NCBI GenBank assembly: GCA_963575745.1
Contig: CAUYUJ010017787.1
Span: 126,001-162,117, forward strand
Direction: 5' to 3'
Source: Prorocentrum cordatum
Lineage: Eukaryota; Sar; Dinophyceae; Prorocentrales; Prorocentraceae
Length of the DNA: 36,117 nt
Both the position numbers and the translations under genes were made by a program. Each line of letters opens with the position of its first letter. Position 1 is the stretch's first letter. This document shows, piece by piece, positions 8,672 to 18,050 of the stretch. Under the pieces are notes generated by a model that was not told the origin of the DNA, searched no databases, and worked only from the letters and a program-made list of their open reading frames with translations.

Positions 8672-9298
8672 TCAGGAAATACCTAGCGTACTCCTCCTCA
8701 GATCCTCCAGCGAAGCCGTGCTGCTGCTCGAGCTCCCGAAAGATGGCCTGCGAACGGCCTCTGGGGTCGCCACTACTTGGGCCTCCTCGGAGTAGAAGGC
8801 CGCTTCCTCTGGACTCAGCGCGGACAACATGGGCGCCGCTCGGGGATCCAGGGGCTCATCTACAGCATCGGCTCGCAGGGTCTCATGCGCAGTCTTGCGC
8901 CTCTGGGCTCCTGTGTATGATAGAGCTGCCGATTTCACCAACTTCTCGATGGCTTGGGCGCCTGTCAGACCGCAGTCCCGGCGCGCCTCTCGAAGACGCA
9001 CTGCCTCACGTAGAGCCAGTCGCTGAATTCGCTGATGGTGGGGGAGCATCTCCTTTAAACGATCTTGATCACGGCTCCTCCGTGCGAGCTCTCGGCAGTC
9101 TCCCCGACGCATGGCGTTCAGAGCCGACAAGTACTCGTTAGCCAAAGTCATCAGGGCGAACTTCTTGTGAAAACGCTGGCGGAGGCGGTTGGACGTGCTA
9201 TGTGGCCGCCCAGGAGCCTCCACCAAAGGGATCGGGCACAAGTTGGCGCCAGGCGCCGTGTGCAGCAACTCGCGCAGCCCGAGGGTCTCGTCCAGCAC
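8672..9298 (-). CDS. YR-1 gag/pre-RT segment, basic helical region
   Basis: Same frame as the two gag-like ORFs upstream, separated from the nearer one only by an in-frame TGA (9371-9373); the stretch between is open and reads sensibly. Predicted mostly helical and charged (FHKKFALMTLANEYLSALNAMRR region, then Arg/Glu-rich helices), as expected of a structural or linker region before RT. The apparent C-terminus is Ser-rich (GSSSSSTAS), but another frame gives EEEYARYFLRQDI leading into the RT fingers, so a one-base indel near 8750 probably removes the true junction. No catalytic motif seen. Confidence 0.6.
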   Translation of the reverse strand: MLDETLGLRELLHTAPGANLCPIPLVEAPGRPHSTSNRLRQRFHKKFALMTLANEYLSALNAMRRGDCRELARRSRDQDRLKEMLPHHQRIQRLALREAVRLREARRDCGLTGAQAIEKLVKSAALSYTGAQRRKTAHETLRADAVDEPLDPRAAPMLSALSPEEAAFYSEEAQVVATPEAVRRPSFGSSSSSTASLEDLRRSTLGIS

Positions 9299-9370
9299 CT
9301 GCCTCTGGACCCATCGGCCGCGCTCGCTGCCTCGGCTGGTAGCTGCTGTCCCAGCCGAGGCGACCCTCTG

Positions 9371-10039
9371 TCACTCAGCCTTCTTGGCCCCCCCTGGCGG
9401 GGGACCCTTCTTGGTCTTGTCCTTCTCGCCCTTGTCGCCCTTGCCGCCCCGCCGCCTCAGGTCGGCGGCCGCCCCCTCGTTCCTCTGGTGCTCTGCCTTG
9501 CTGTGGGCGGTGGCCGACTGCACCAGCCAGCTCGGCGCGACGTCGGTCTGGCTGCCTGGAGGTGATGCCCCCGGCATGTGGAGCGCCCCCGCGCGGTCGC
9601 CTGACCTGCTCTCACACATATGCGCCGCCGGGCGGCGGAGGGAGATCTCCATCGGATCGTTGGTACTCAGGAACTTCATGAGGTCATCCTCGGTCTTGCA
9701 GTCCCGCACGGCAAATTCCACGGTAGAAGCCAACGTCCATAGATCAGTCCACGCGGGCGAGGCGCGGCTCCCGCCGTATCGAGCCGACAACCAATCTTGT
9801 GTAGAAGTACATCCTTCAGCCCTCATCGCTCGATAGATCTCCGCGCCGGCCCTCTGCATGTCTGGCGGGAGGCTTGCTCCCCATCTCGTCTCCTGGCTGC
9901 CTCCTCCCGCCGTGGCCAAGCCTCCGAGGCCCAGCGGGTCGCCCGCCGTCCCGCCGAGGGCAGGCGCTGCACTGGAGGCCACGGCCTCCAGCCCTCGGGC
10001 CAGGTCGGTCACTCTCGGCACCGTGACGGTACCTGCACC
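9371..10039 (-). CDS. YR-1 gag-like protein, middle segment
   Basis: In frame with 10040-10807 upstream and 8672-9298 downstream; only a TAG (10040-10042) and a TGA (9371-9373) divide them. It has a helical core (DMQRAGAEIYRAMRAEG; SPAWTDLWTLASTVEFAVRD) and a highly basic Lys/Gly tail (GDKGEKDKTKKGP) suited to nucleic-acid binding. No CCHC zinc knuckle is present. I infer a nucleocapsid-type role from position and charge only. Confidence 0.6.
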   Translation of the reverse strand, partial: GAGTVTVPRVTDLARGLEAVASSAAPALGGTAGDPLGLGGLATAGGGSQETRWGASLPPDMQRAGAEIYRAMRAEGCTSTQDWLSARYGGSRASPAWTDLWTLASTVEFAVRDCKTEDDLMKFLSTNDPMEISLRRPAAHMCESRSGDRAGALHMPGASPPGSQTDVAPSWLVQSATAHSKAEHQRNEGAAADLRRRGGKGDKGEKDKTKKGPPPGGAKKAE

Positions 10040-10807
10040 CTAGCCGTGCCCGCGCAAGAGGTGCACCACGGACGTGTCGAGGCGGCCGCCCTGCTCGAGC
10101 CTCGCCACTGAGTCCCAGAACTTCGTGGCCCAGTAGGGGTCCGCGTGGGCGGTGGCGCTGGTTGTCATCAAGTAGTCTTTCATGAGGGAGGCGCCCGCCT
10201 TGCTGGTGGCTCCGACCTCGGTTGGACGATGGGCGGCCTCGCCTCCTCCCGCGGTCCCGGGCGCCCCCGCCCAGCCCGCCAAGTCGCCGAGGGCGCTGGC
10301 CCCCGCGGGCGCATAGCCGCTGGCGGCAGCGCCGCTGGCGCCGAGGGCGGGCGGAAGGGCGGGGGCTCCACCGGGAATCCCGAAGGGCACGGCGGCAGCC
10401 AGCCCCTCGGTCTCGCCGTCGGGTCCGCCTTCTCCATGGCCACCTCCTGCTGCCATGCCCGATGCCCGCATCAGCTCGCGCATCCGCTCGAGCTCGTCCT
10501 TGAGTGACTGCATGTCGCTGTCGGGCAGCGCGGGGCCTGTGCGGCGAGGTAGCCACGGCCGCGCCAAGCAGGACAGGGCGCTTAGGATCGTGATCATGCC
10601 GACTGCTGCCCCTCCGAGCGCCGTTCTCCACGTAGAGGCCCCTCGCGCCAGCATGAGGCTCAGGAATCTCACGCAGGCGAGCGCCCCGCTGGCTCTCATG
10701 CGAAAGCCCAGGGGCCAGGGTGAGGACGCCCCTGTCTCAGGGGCGGGCGTCATGGCCCGTGACGTCGGGCACAGTAAAGTAAAACGTGATCCCGCGTGCT
10801 TGAGCAT
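10040..10807 (-). CDS. YR-1 gag-like protein, N-terminal segment
   Basis: First ORF of the element. The first in-frame ATG (10807) lies inside the A1 terminal repeat; a second is at 10753 (MTPAPETG) just outside it, and either could be used. A hydrophobic stretch (GGAAVGMITILSALSCLA) is followed by a probable coiled coil (MQSLKDELERMRELMRA), an Ala/Gly/Pro-rich linker and a charged C-terminus ending at TAG. The single hydrophobic segment followed by a linker echoes the first ORF of YR-2. I do not recognise a domain; the assignment comes from position upstream of RT. Confidence 0.55.
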   Translation of the reverse strand: MLKHAGSRFTLLCPTSRAMTPAPETGASSPWPLGFRMRASGALACVRFLSLMLARGASTWRTALGGAAVGMITILSALSCLARPWLPRRTGPALPDSDMQSLKDELERMRELMRASGMAAGGGHGEGGPDGETEGLAAAVPFGIPGGAPALPPALGASGAAASGYAPAGASALGDLAGWAGAPGTAGGGEAAHRPTEVGATSKAGASLMKDYLMTTSATAHADPYWATKFWDSVARLEQGGRLDTSVVHLLRGHG

Positions 10808-10888
10808 GCGAGGCGGCGGTGCTCTCTATGCTCCCTCCCCATGCCCCAACGTGCTCACCGAAAACTACCATTCACGAGCTCATTAAAC
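10794..10888 (-). repeat. YR-1 terminal repeat A1
   Basis: Outer 5' end of the minus-strand element; 94 of 95 bases match A2 at 3429-3523. Ends in AAAC (10885-10888), immediately followed by the resumed satellite unit. Confidence 0.88.
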
Positions 10889-11253
10889 CATGATTTCGGC
10901 CTTTGGAGGCGCAGTTGTGGGCGCTCTTGGGGCCCTCTTGGGCCGTCCTTGGAGTTTTTGAGCCCTCTTGGGGCCGTCTTGTGGGCCTCGTGGGCCCCCG
11001 TTGGGAATATCTTGGGCCGTCTTGAGGCCGTCTTGGGCCGTCTTGGGGCCATCTTGGGCCCAAGAGGCCTAAGTTGTTGATTTGTCATCGGTTTTTGTAG
11101 GTTTTTAGGGCCCCAGAAAGGGGGCGACCATTTTGGTACGTCGGTGTGGCGCGGCTCCCAGGGGGGGGTAGGGGGGGAGACATAATAACGCAACACTATA
11201 CAATATGTGGCAACTACGCAATCATTGGATACATATAGTACGTTGTATTACGG
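10889..11253. repeat. Satellite unit 2, right part
   Basis: Resumes unit 2 with CATGATTTCGG and continues through CTTGGGGCC repeats, the GGGGCCCCAGAAAGGGGG landmark near 11112 and the AT-rich closing segment, up to the next CGTTCGCCGAAAAGCGC at 11254. It completes the unit interrupted at 3125. Confidence 0.85.
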
Positions 11254-12370
11254 CGTTCGCCGAAAAGCGCTGCCGCTCAGCACGTCACCTCTGGACGTGG
11301 ATTCCTCTCGCTTCGCGGTGTGCACGTCCGGAGCACGTACAGTCACGTCGTCGCGGGGCCTCTTGGGAGCCTTTTGGGGGCCTCCTGGAGGCCTCCTGGG
11401 AGTTTCTTTTGGCCTTTTGGGGGCTTTTGGGGGGGCTTTCCCCCCTCCCTCCTTTTCATACACCCTCCCCATCTTCCCTTCCATCGCCGGTTCCAATCAT
11501 GGGCGCCGCAGTGACCAGCTTCCACCTGGCTGGCGCTGCGCCGCAGTTCGCCCAGAGGGGGAAAACAAAAACATTACACACCAGTCGCTGTGTGGCCTTT
11601 GGGGGCTTGTTGGAGGCCTTTTGGAGGCTTCTGGGGGACTTCTTGGAGGCTTGTTGGGGGCCCCTTGGGGCCTTTTGGGGGCGTCTTGGGCCGTCATGGG
11701 GCGCTTTTGCGCCTTTTCGCCCCCTCGGAGGCTGTTTTGGGGGCCTCTCGCGGCCGCATTGGAGCCCTCTTGTGGTCCTCTTGGGCCGTCTTCGCTGCCT
11801 CTTGGACCGTCTTAGGGGGCCTCTTTGGGTTGTTTTGGGGCCCTCTTGGGCCGTCTTGGGGCCCTCTTGGGGGCTTTTTGGGTTGTTCTGGGGCGATTCT
11901 GGAAGCTGCTTGGGCCGTCATGGATTTTTGAAAGCCGAAAAAAAACGAGAACGCTAAACTATTGCAAGGACCATCGGGAAATTAATGATTTCGGCCTCTG
12001 GAGGCGCAGTTATGGGAGCTCTTGGGCCCTGTTGGGCCGTCCTTGGAGCTTTTGGGGCTCTCTGGGGGCCGTCTTGGGGGCCTCATGGGCCCCCGTTGGG
12101 AATATCTTGGGCCGTCTTGGGCCGTCTTGGGGCCATCTTGGGCCATTGTGAGGCCCTCTTGGAGCCCCAAGAGCCCAAGAGGCCGAAATTGCTGATTTTT
12201 TCATTGGTTTCTGTCGGTTTTTAGGGCCCCAGAAGGGGGGGATCACTTTGGTCCGGCGGTGTGGCGTAGCTCCCAGGGGGGGGGGGTAGGGGGGATACAT
12301 TTGTATGTAACACAATACAATATATTGCAAGTATGGAATCTTTGGATACATTGGATACGTTGCATTAAGG
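11254..12370. repeat. Satellite unit 3 (1117 bp)
   Basis: A complete unit bounded by CGTTCGCCGAAAA at both ends and carrying all landmarks of units 1 and 2, including GTGGATTCCTCTCGCTTCGC (near 11297) and GGGAAATTAATGATTTCGGC (near 11978), the uninterrupted equivalent of the YR-1 insertion site. ORFs on both strands are composition artefacts. Confidence 0.85.
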
Positions 12371-13160
12371 CGTTCGCCGAAAAACGCTGCCGCTCAGCAC
12401 GTCACCTCCGGACGTGGATTCCTAGGCTTATGCCACACCGCCGACCCCTTTGTTTTTCTTGGGGGCTTCCTGAGGGTTCCTGGGGAAAGTGGGGGCGTCT
12501 TGGAGCCGAAGGTTGGAAGTGCCCGTTCCAGTTTGGGAGCCTCTGGGGCCGTCTTAGGGCGGTCTTGGAGGCATCTTGGAGGGTCTTCCGCGCTGCGAAG
12601 GTCGAATCATCGTATATCGAAGCCGACTTGGGGCTCCTTGGGGCCTCTTGGAGGCCTCTGGGGAGCCTCTTGGGGCCTCTGGGGGGCTTTTTGGGGGAGT
12701 CTGGGTGTCTTTTTGGAGCCTCTTGTGGGCCTCTAGGGGCGGACGGCTGGAATGTTAGTTTCGTGCCCCCCCTTTCGGGCCCCTCTTGGGGCCGTCTTGG
12801 AGCCCTTTTGGGTCGTTTTGGGCGCCTCTTGTGCCGTGTTGGGGGCTTTTTGGGAGCCAATGGGGCCGTCTTACGGCGGTCTTGGAGGCATCTTGGAAGG
12901 GCTCCCGCGCTGTGAAGGCTGAAAATTCGAAAATGCTAGAAATGCACGTGTTCCTAAGGGAATGTGACGATTTTGGCCTCTTGGAAGCCTCCTGGGAGGC
13001 CTGTTGAAACGTCTTGGCGGCCTCTTGGGCCGTCTTCGGGCCATGTTAGGAATCTTGGAACGATCTTTCGGCGTCTCGGGGCCCTCTTGGACTGTCTTGG
13101 GGGCCTTTTGGGCGGCGCCAGAAGCTGTCGTGGACCTCCAAAAGTAGCCTGGGAAGGGCC
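12371..13160. repeat. Satellite unit 4, diverged
   Basis: Starts like the other units (CGTTCGCCGAAAAACGC, CACGTCACCTCCGGACGTGG) but departs after about 12425 into a different arrangement of the same CTTGGGGCC motifs, and loses them after about 13160. 13161-13289 is a short G/C-run-rich stretch in which I see nothing. Confidence 0.65.
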
Positions 13161-13289
13161 CGACCCCTCTCATGAGTTTTGGCCGGACGCCCCCCCCCCT
13201 CCAAATCGACCTGACCGGGCTCCGGGGGGGAGGGGTTTGGGGAGGGGGAAGCATCTCACACGCCGATGATCCCCAAGGGGTCGGCGGAT

Positions 13290-13625
13290 TATGAATAAGC
13301 AAACGCATAGATGTATGTATTTGTGCATGTATTTGTACATGTATCCATACGCACATGTACATTCATGTGCAAGGCCATGTATGCATATGTAAATGTATAT
13401 ATATATATATATATATGTATGTAGATATGTATGTATATGCCGTTGTACATGATGTGTTGTGCATGTTCTGTGTACGTATCGGTCTATGTTTATGTATATG
13501 TAGGTACACGTAAAGTGTACATGTGTATTCATAGACATACATGCTTATGTTTTCCATGTGCATATGCATATGTATATGTATATGTGTATGTAGTTGTGTA
13601 TATATGTGATTATTTGCATTAATGC
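13290..13625. repeat. ATGTAT-type alternating purine-pyrimidine tract
   Basis: Imperfect tetra/hexanucleotide repeats of TGTA, ATGTAT and GCATATGT, with a perfect (TA)n run near 13397-13416. Much of it alternates purine and pyrimidine. Translations on either strand are Tyr/Ile/His low complexity. No gene. Confidence 0.85.
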
Positions 13626-14365
13626 ATGTTTTGTATGTCTCCCTGCAGCTCCCAGGAGTTTCTGCGGACTCCCGCAGGGCTGCCCCGGACCCGTTGTGGG
13701 TTCCGTCAAGCCTTCCAATACGGCCTAGGAGACCCACGACAGGTGACCGATGCCCTCGAACTCTGCAGTGAAATCGCCAGCAGTCCTCTGTCCAGCACCG
13801 GTGGAGCACGTACCAAGAGGACCACGGGTTTATCACCAGGAGTCAAGCTGCCAGCCAGGCTGAACAGCCCGAGGGCATCCCAAAACAGTCCAAGAGGGGC
13901 TTGGAGACGCAAGGGGTCAAGACGGCCCAAGAGGCGCCTTGGAGGAATTGCGGGGGCCCCACGACTCGTCCAAAAGCGCCCGGAACAGCCGCAGCATTTA
14001 GCCGACATGGCGCCAAGAACGACGAAGAGGCATAGGAGAGGCTCCACCAAGGCCGTACGAGGGCATTCCAGATGCCCCGAGAGCAGCCAACAATCTGTTG
14101 TTTGCTTGTCTTACAGTTTTGACGGGTTGCATAATCTTTATCCTGCGTGGTCAAAGCGTCGACGACCGTCCCACCAGCTCCCAAGACGCCTCAAAAACGT
14201 TCCGAGATGGCACCAAGAGAAATTGGGATTTGGATACGCCCCGATAGTTTCCATAGGGGCCCAACACGGCCGATGATGGCCCATGTACGGTTAAAGAAAC
14301 GCCAATACGGCTCAGAGGTACACAGGGTGGCCGCAGAGGGACCCAAGACTGCCCAATATTTGATC
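13626..14365. repeat. Inverted-orientation CCAAG repeat region
   Basis: From about 13840 the plus strand carries CCAAGA/CCCAAGAGG and GGCCCAAC motifs, the reverse complement of the CTTGGGGCC family to the left, more diverged and interspersed with unique-looking sequence (13626-13840). The orientation switches across the ATGTAT tract. Open frames here are composition artefacts and I recognise no protein. Confidence 0.55.
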
Positions 14366-14640
14366 TAGGGCTTTGGCCCCTCCTCCCCCCAATACTAATG
14401 GGGTTTGCCCTCCCCCCCCCCCCTTGCCGGATGGGTACGTCCGTGAGCCTCGCGAAGGCCGCGCGAATGGGATCGGCCCCAACCCCTTGTGGGCGTGGTG
14501 TGGTGGAGGGTGGACGTCGTCGTCGTCTTCGTCGTCGTCGTCGTCGTCGTCTTCGTTGTCGTCAACGTCGTCGTCGTCCCCGCCATCCCATCGGGTGGGG
14601 GGCTTGAGCGCACCCCTCTGGATGAAACAGAAGGAGCGAG
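14366..14640. repeat. C-run and (GTC)n microsatellite
   Basis: A C-rich run near 14409-14424 and an imperfect (GTC/CGT)n array at about 14514-14578. Translated products are homopolymeric (Ser, Val or Asp runs). No gene seen. Confidence 0.85.
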
Positions 14641-15084
14641 GAGCAACAGGGAACAACCAGAGGCAGAGTGAGGGACGACATGGGGGAGGCAAAAACCGGG
14701 GAGGGGGGAATTGAGATATAATGTGGCAGGTGAGATCCAAAGAGCGAACACGGACGGTGGAGATCCGTAGCAGGATGAGGCTGGCTGGAGGATCTAGCGA
14801 GCAGACAAAAAACGTTGGGTGACGCGGTAATGGAAGAGATGTAACGAGCCCGTGCGAACATTACGCGCAGCTGGCGTCAGCCTCACGAGGCGTCGTGACA
14901 TAAGCCCACTGTGCCGTGTGACGCGCCCTGGCCTGTGCTAGAACCTCAGCGCGAGCGCGAAGCGCGCGGTGTTTTCCCAACCAGCCTGTGGTGTTGGGTC
15001 TTCGTTTTGAATCAGCAGTGCCCCGCGTCCTTTTCCTCCTCGCTCCCCGTCTACCTCATCCTTTTCATCAGCCCCTTTTCCATA
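14641..15084. other. Intergenic sequence without recognisable feature
   Basis: Mixed-composition sequence between two microsatellites. I see no conserved ORF, RNA gene, or repeat shared with the rest of the window. Confidence 0.5.
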
Positions 15085-15352
15085 GTCGTCGTTGTTGTCG
15101 TCGTCCTCATCATCCTCATCCTCATCCTCTTCCTCCTCCTCATCATCAACATCATCATCATAATGCGAGGGAGCGGTGGAGGCATCGGTGGAGGGAGACA
15201 CGGAGGGCAAGCAAGGAAGGATCGAGGAGCAGGAGGAGAACGGAGGAAGAAGAGGAGGAGGAGGCGCAGGAGGAGGAGGAGGAGGAGGAGGAGGAGGAGG
15301 AGGAGGAGGAACAGCCGCATGGAGCAGGTGTAAACAGAGAGAGAGAGAGAGA
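15085..15352. repeat. Clustered microsatellites: (GTC/CAT/CTT)n, (GGA)n, (GA)n
   Basis: Three adjacent arrays: a pyrimidine-rich CATCCT/CTTCCT/CATCAT array at about 15085-15161, a (GGA)n array at about 15229-15310, and a short (GA)n at about 15338-15352. The first is pyrimidine-rich and the second purine-rich on the same strand, so they partly complement each other and could pair. Confidence 0.85.
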
Positions 15353-16130
15353 ACGGACGAGGGGGAGGAGTATGTCAAATCGTGAGCACGCCAATCTCGA
15401 ACCGCTGCTTGCGACTCTTCTTCCCGCCGCTTTCCCACCCGAGGAGGTGGCCGCGGAATCTGCGCTGGCAAGACTCCCGCGGGCGCCACCCGCCAGCCCG
15501 CCGCCGTCGACGGGACCGCTCGCGGTGGACGAGCGGTACAGGCAGTCGGTGACAAAGTCCAAGCCCTGCCCCTGCCGCCCATCGATTTGGACCAGATGGG
15601 GTCACTGGAGGGGAGTCGCTGCTTCGTTCGCGCCCGCCCGCCAGTCCTGAACCCCCACGGGTGTCCTGGGGCCCCCCAGGATTTGGACCGGTAGGGGTAC
15701 CGTTCGCACATGGGCTGTTCAGGCAGGGAGAGCGAACCTTTCCAATACCGCCAATCAACCACTCAGCTCTGGGCGCCGTGGCGTGACGGGCCTCTCTGCC
15801 CTCTTCGGGATCCAGGGAGCCTCGCGGGTCGGTCTGGCTCGAAGGGTCTCGCAGAACGATGGTCGGGAGCTCTAGTCGCGGCCTCCCGCGTCGTTCTGAT
15901 TCTTGACGACGTCAGACCTCGAGGGGTCTCCGCAGGCCGGGTCGGGGCCCAGGTTTTGGTGGGCGTTGGCTCCCAGCTGGGCGGGGATGCTTTCCACTCA
16001 TCGGGATCCAGGCCCAGGTGTCGGCCTGGTGGAGGTATGCGCCCAGACATCACCGTCGCAAAACGTGTTTTTGTCTCGTTGCCATTTTTTGTGTTGTTTT
16101 TAATGTGTGTTTGGTTGTTTAGTTCTCACG
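15353..16130. other. Intergenic sequence without recognisable feature
   Basis: GC-rich unique-looking sequence. Open frames on both strands show no recognisable domain and no repeat relationship to other parts of the window. Confidence 0.5.
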
Positions 16131-16300
16131 TCTAAAGAATAATTACTGTGAGTCTCACCTGCCCAGAGCACATTGCGTTTTTCATTTAAAGTGCTCCCCC
16201 TGGGGTTCGCACCCTCTTTTATTATCAGGGGAAGTCTTGGTCCTCAAACTGCGTCCCTTGCACCCGAGTTACAACATTATGAACAACAACAACAACAACA
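16131..16300 (+). repeat. Repeat family R, head fragment
   Basis: Begins with TCTAAAGAATAATTACTG and contains GGTTCGCACCC, an AGGGGAAGTCTTGG-like block, CGAGTTACAACA and an (AAC)n run. The same succession occurs on the minus strand at about 16980-16895 and on the plus strand at about 17235-17320 and 19890-19975. Only the head of the family is present here. Confidence 0.6.
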
Positions 16301-16319
16301 GCCACAATCATTTGACGAC

Positions 16320-16995
16320 TGTTCGCTCTTATCTGCTCGCGTGCCGTTCAACGCGTATATCCCAAACCCTCGATACCCGCCCTCTTCGTCTTCGATCGTG
16401 CCCCCCTTGGGGGTATCTATCTTACGTGCAGCGTGTCTTTCATGCAGCCCCTACGGCAGGGGAAGAGAGGACGGATGGAGGAAAGGGACGAGAGGGAGAG
16501 AGGAGGATGGAATACGGGAGAGAGAGAGAGAGAAAGAGAGTAGCAGCAGGGGGGGGCTAGGAGCAGAAAGCACGTGGCAGAACCAGACGGAAAGATCGGG
16601 CGGGTAGACCTTGACAGGCGGGTCGGGAAAGCGGGCCCAGGCGGCCAGGTCGAGCAGGCGGGTTGCTGAAACGTGCGTTCTGAATGAATCGCGAGTCTCG
16701 AGCGATAGCGCGATTCCCAAGTCATTCCTGAGACAAGGTAAAGCGACAGCGTGATTCCTGAGTATCGAGGGCGCGGCCTCTGATTAATTGCGAGGAAATC
16801 CCACGCGAGAGCGCGATTTCTGTATGCACTGTGCGGACGTCCCGCACGAGAGCGCGATGTTGGAATACATTGTGAGAAAGTATCAGGCGGGAGCCGTTGT
16901 TGTTGTAACTCGGGGGCCAGGGGCCCAATTCTGAGACCCACGATCTTCCCTGATATAAAACAGGGTGCGAGCCCCGTGGCGGGCACTCCAATTGA
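16320..16995 (-). repeat. Repeat family R, inverted copy (left arm)
   Basis: Reverse-orientation copy of the family at 17225-17880: the tail (CCCAAACCCTCG, then CTTCGTCTTCGATCGTGCCCC) is at the left, and the head (TAACTCGGGGGCCAGGGGCC then GGGTGCGAGCCCC) at the right. The middle is a string of short degenerate units containing GCGATAGCGCGATT or CGAGAGCGCGAT. With the next copy it makes an imperfect inverted repeat centred near 17100. A microsatellite-like GA run lies at about 16515-16545. Long open frames are artefacts. Confidence 0.7.
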
Positions 16996-17224
16996 ACAGT
17001 ACAACAGTAGTGAGAGTTGAACGGCTCCCGCGTAACATTTCTTCACACTTAATTTTGAAATCGCTTTCGCGCGGGACTTCCTCATGAGTTCTGCAGGAAT
17101 CGCATTCTCGGGTGGCTATTCCTTAGCATTCATTTGGCGCCGTGCCTTAACATGAATGTAGTTGAAATCTCGTTTAGGATATCTAATTCTTGTTGATACA
17201 CCCTCCGGCGCACATGCATTCTGC
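16996..17224. repeat. Spacer of the inverted repeat with family R core motifs
   Basis: Between the two arms; includes plus-oriented core motifs such as CGCTTTCGCGCGGGACTTCC near 17060, so it is partly another fragment of the same family. The rest is AT-richer sequence without visible feature. Confidence 0.45.
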
Positions 17225-17880
17225 CAATTGAAGTGCCCTTCCGTGGTTCGCACTTCGTTTTTCACCAGGGAATGTCTTGAGGGTCAAACCGGGCCCCTGG
17301 CCCTTCAGCTGCAACAGTAACGACTCCCGCTTGATACTTCCTCACAAGTTCTTTTGATATCGCGCTCCCGCGCGGGACTTCCTCACACTAGTGCAGGAAG
17401 CTCGCTCTCGCGTGGGTCTTCCTCGCAATGTATTCAGACGCCGCGCCTTCGACGCTCAGGAATCGCGTTATCCCTTTTGCCTTTCTCACGATTTATTGGG
17501 GAATCGAGCTATCGATCGAGACTTCTTCTCGATTCAAGCATGACCCACGCTTCAGCAACTCGCCTGCTCGACCTGGGCCTGCCTTCCGATCCGCCCGCTA
17601 GGGTTTGCCCGTTAGATCAGCTCGTTTTTGTTCCTGCCACGTGCTTCCCGCTCCTAGCCCCCCTCTGCTAAATTTCTCTCGTGCTCCATCGATCTCCCTG
17701 CCTATCCCATCCGTCCTGTCTTTCCCTGGTGTAGGAGCTGCGCGGGCTTAATCCACGTGGCTGGTAAGGACGATATACCCCCAACGGGGTACGATCGAAA
17801 ACGAAGAAGGCCGGTTCCGAGGGTTTGGGATACACGTATTGACTGGCACTTGAGCAGATAGGATTGAACAGTCTTAAACG
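17225..17880 (+). repeat. Repeat family R, direct copy (right arm)
   Basis: Head (GTGGTTCGCACTTCG), internal units with GCGCTCCCGCGCGGGACTTC and GCTCTCGCGTGGGTCTTCC, the landmarks CGCCGCGCCTTCGACGCTCA and CACGCTTCAGCAAC, and a tail with GGTACGATCGAAAACGAAGA. It aligns with 19860-20489 in the same orientation and with 16320-16995 in reverse. No protein is conserved between copies. Confidence 0.7.
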
Positions 17881-17913
17881 TATTGTTATTGTTGTTAATG
17901 AAGCAGACTCATT

Positions 17914-18050
17914 TCTAGAGAATAATTATTGCTGATCTCCGGAAGCGGTCTCGGGCTCTCAATTGTGGTTAATGTTGTTGTTGGTGTTGGTGTTGGTGTT
18001 GGTGTTGGTGTTGGTGTTGGTGTTGTTGTTGTTGTTGTTGTTGTTGAACA
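17914..18050 (+). repeat. TCTAGAGAATAATTATTG motif and (GTT)/(GTTGGT)n array
   Basis: A copy of the TCTARAGAATAATTATTG motif at 17914-17931, then a GTT-based array from about 17968 made of GGTGTT hexamers and GTT trimers, leading into duplicated unit A. Confidence 0.75.

Larger units (their letters stand above)
3126..10888 (-). mobile_element. YR-1: DIRS-order tyrosine-recombinase retrotransposon with split direct repeats
   Basis: A 7.8-kb element read on the minus strand. Its termini are split direct repeats in the order A1 (10888-10794), ORFs, B1 (3745-3527), A2 (3523-3429), B2 (3347-3126), the arrangement of Ngaro/PAT/kangaroo-type elements and unlike LTR or LINE ends. ORFs in order are a gag-like polyprotein, the RT front half (motifs A-B), a cytosine-methyltransferase-like ORF, the RT back half (motif C) with RNase H, a tyrosine recombinase and a 460-codon ORF of unknown role. 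AAAC occurs at both ends and at the internal A2/B1 junction, a likely crossover site. The A repeats differ at 1 of 95 bases and the B repeats at roughly 3 percent. In-frame stops and frame changes interrupt the coding region, so this copy is probably not autonomous as sequenced. Confidence 0.9.

Noticed and set aside
13170-13836. ORFs rich in Tyr, Ile and His across the ATGTAT tract
   Set aside because: Direct translation of a microsatellite.
16190-17880. Family R as a tRNA-derived SINE (GGTTCGCAC resembles a B box)
   Set aside because: No A box at the proper distance, no tRNA-like fold and no A-rich or simple-repeat tail at a consistent end.
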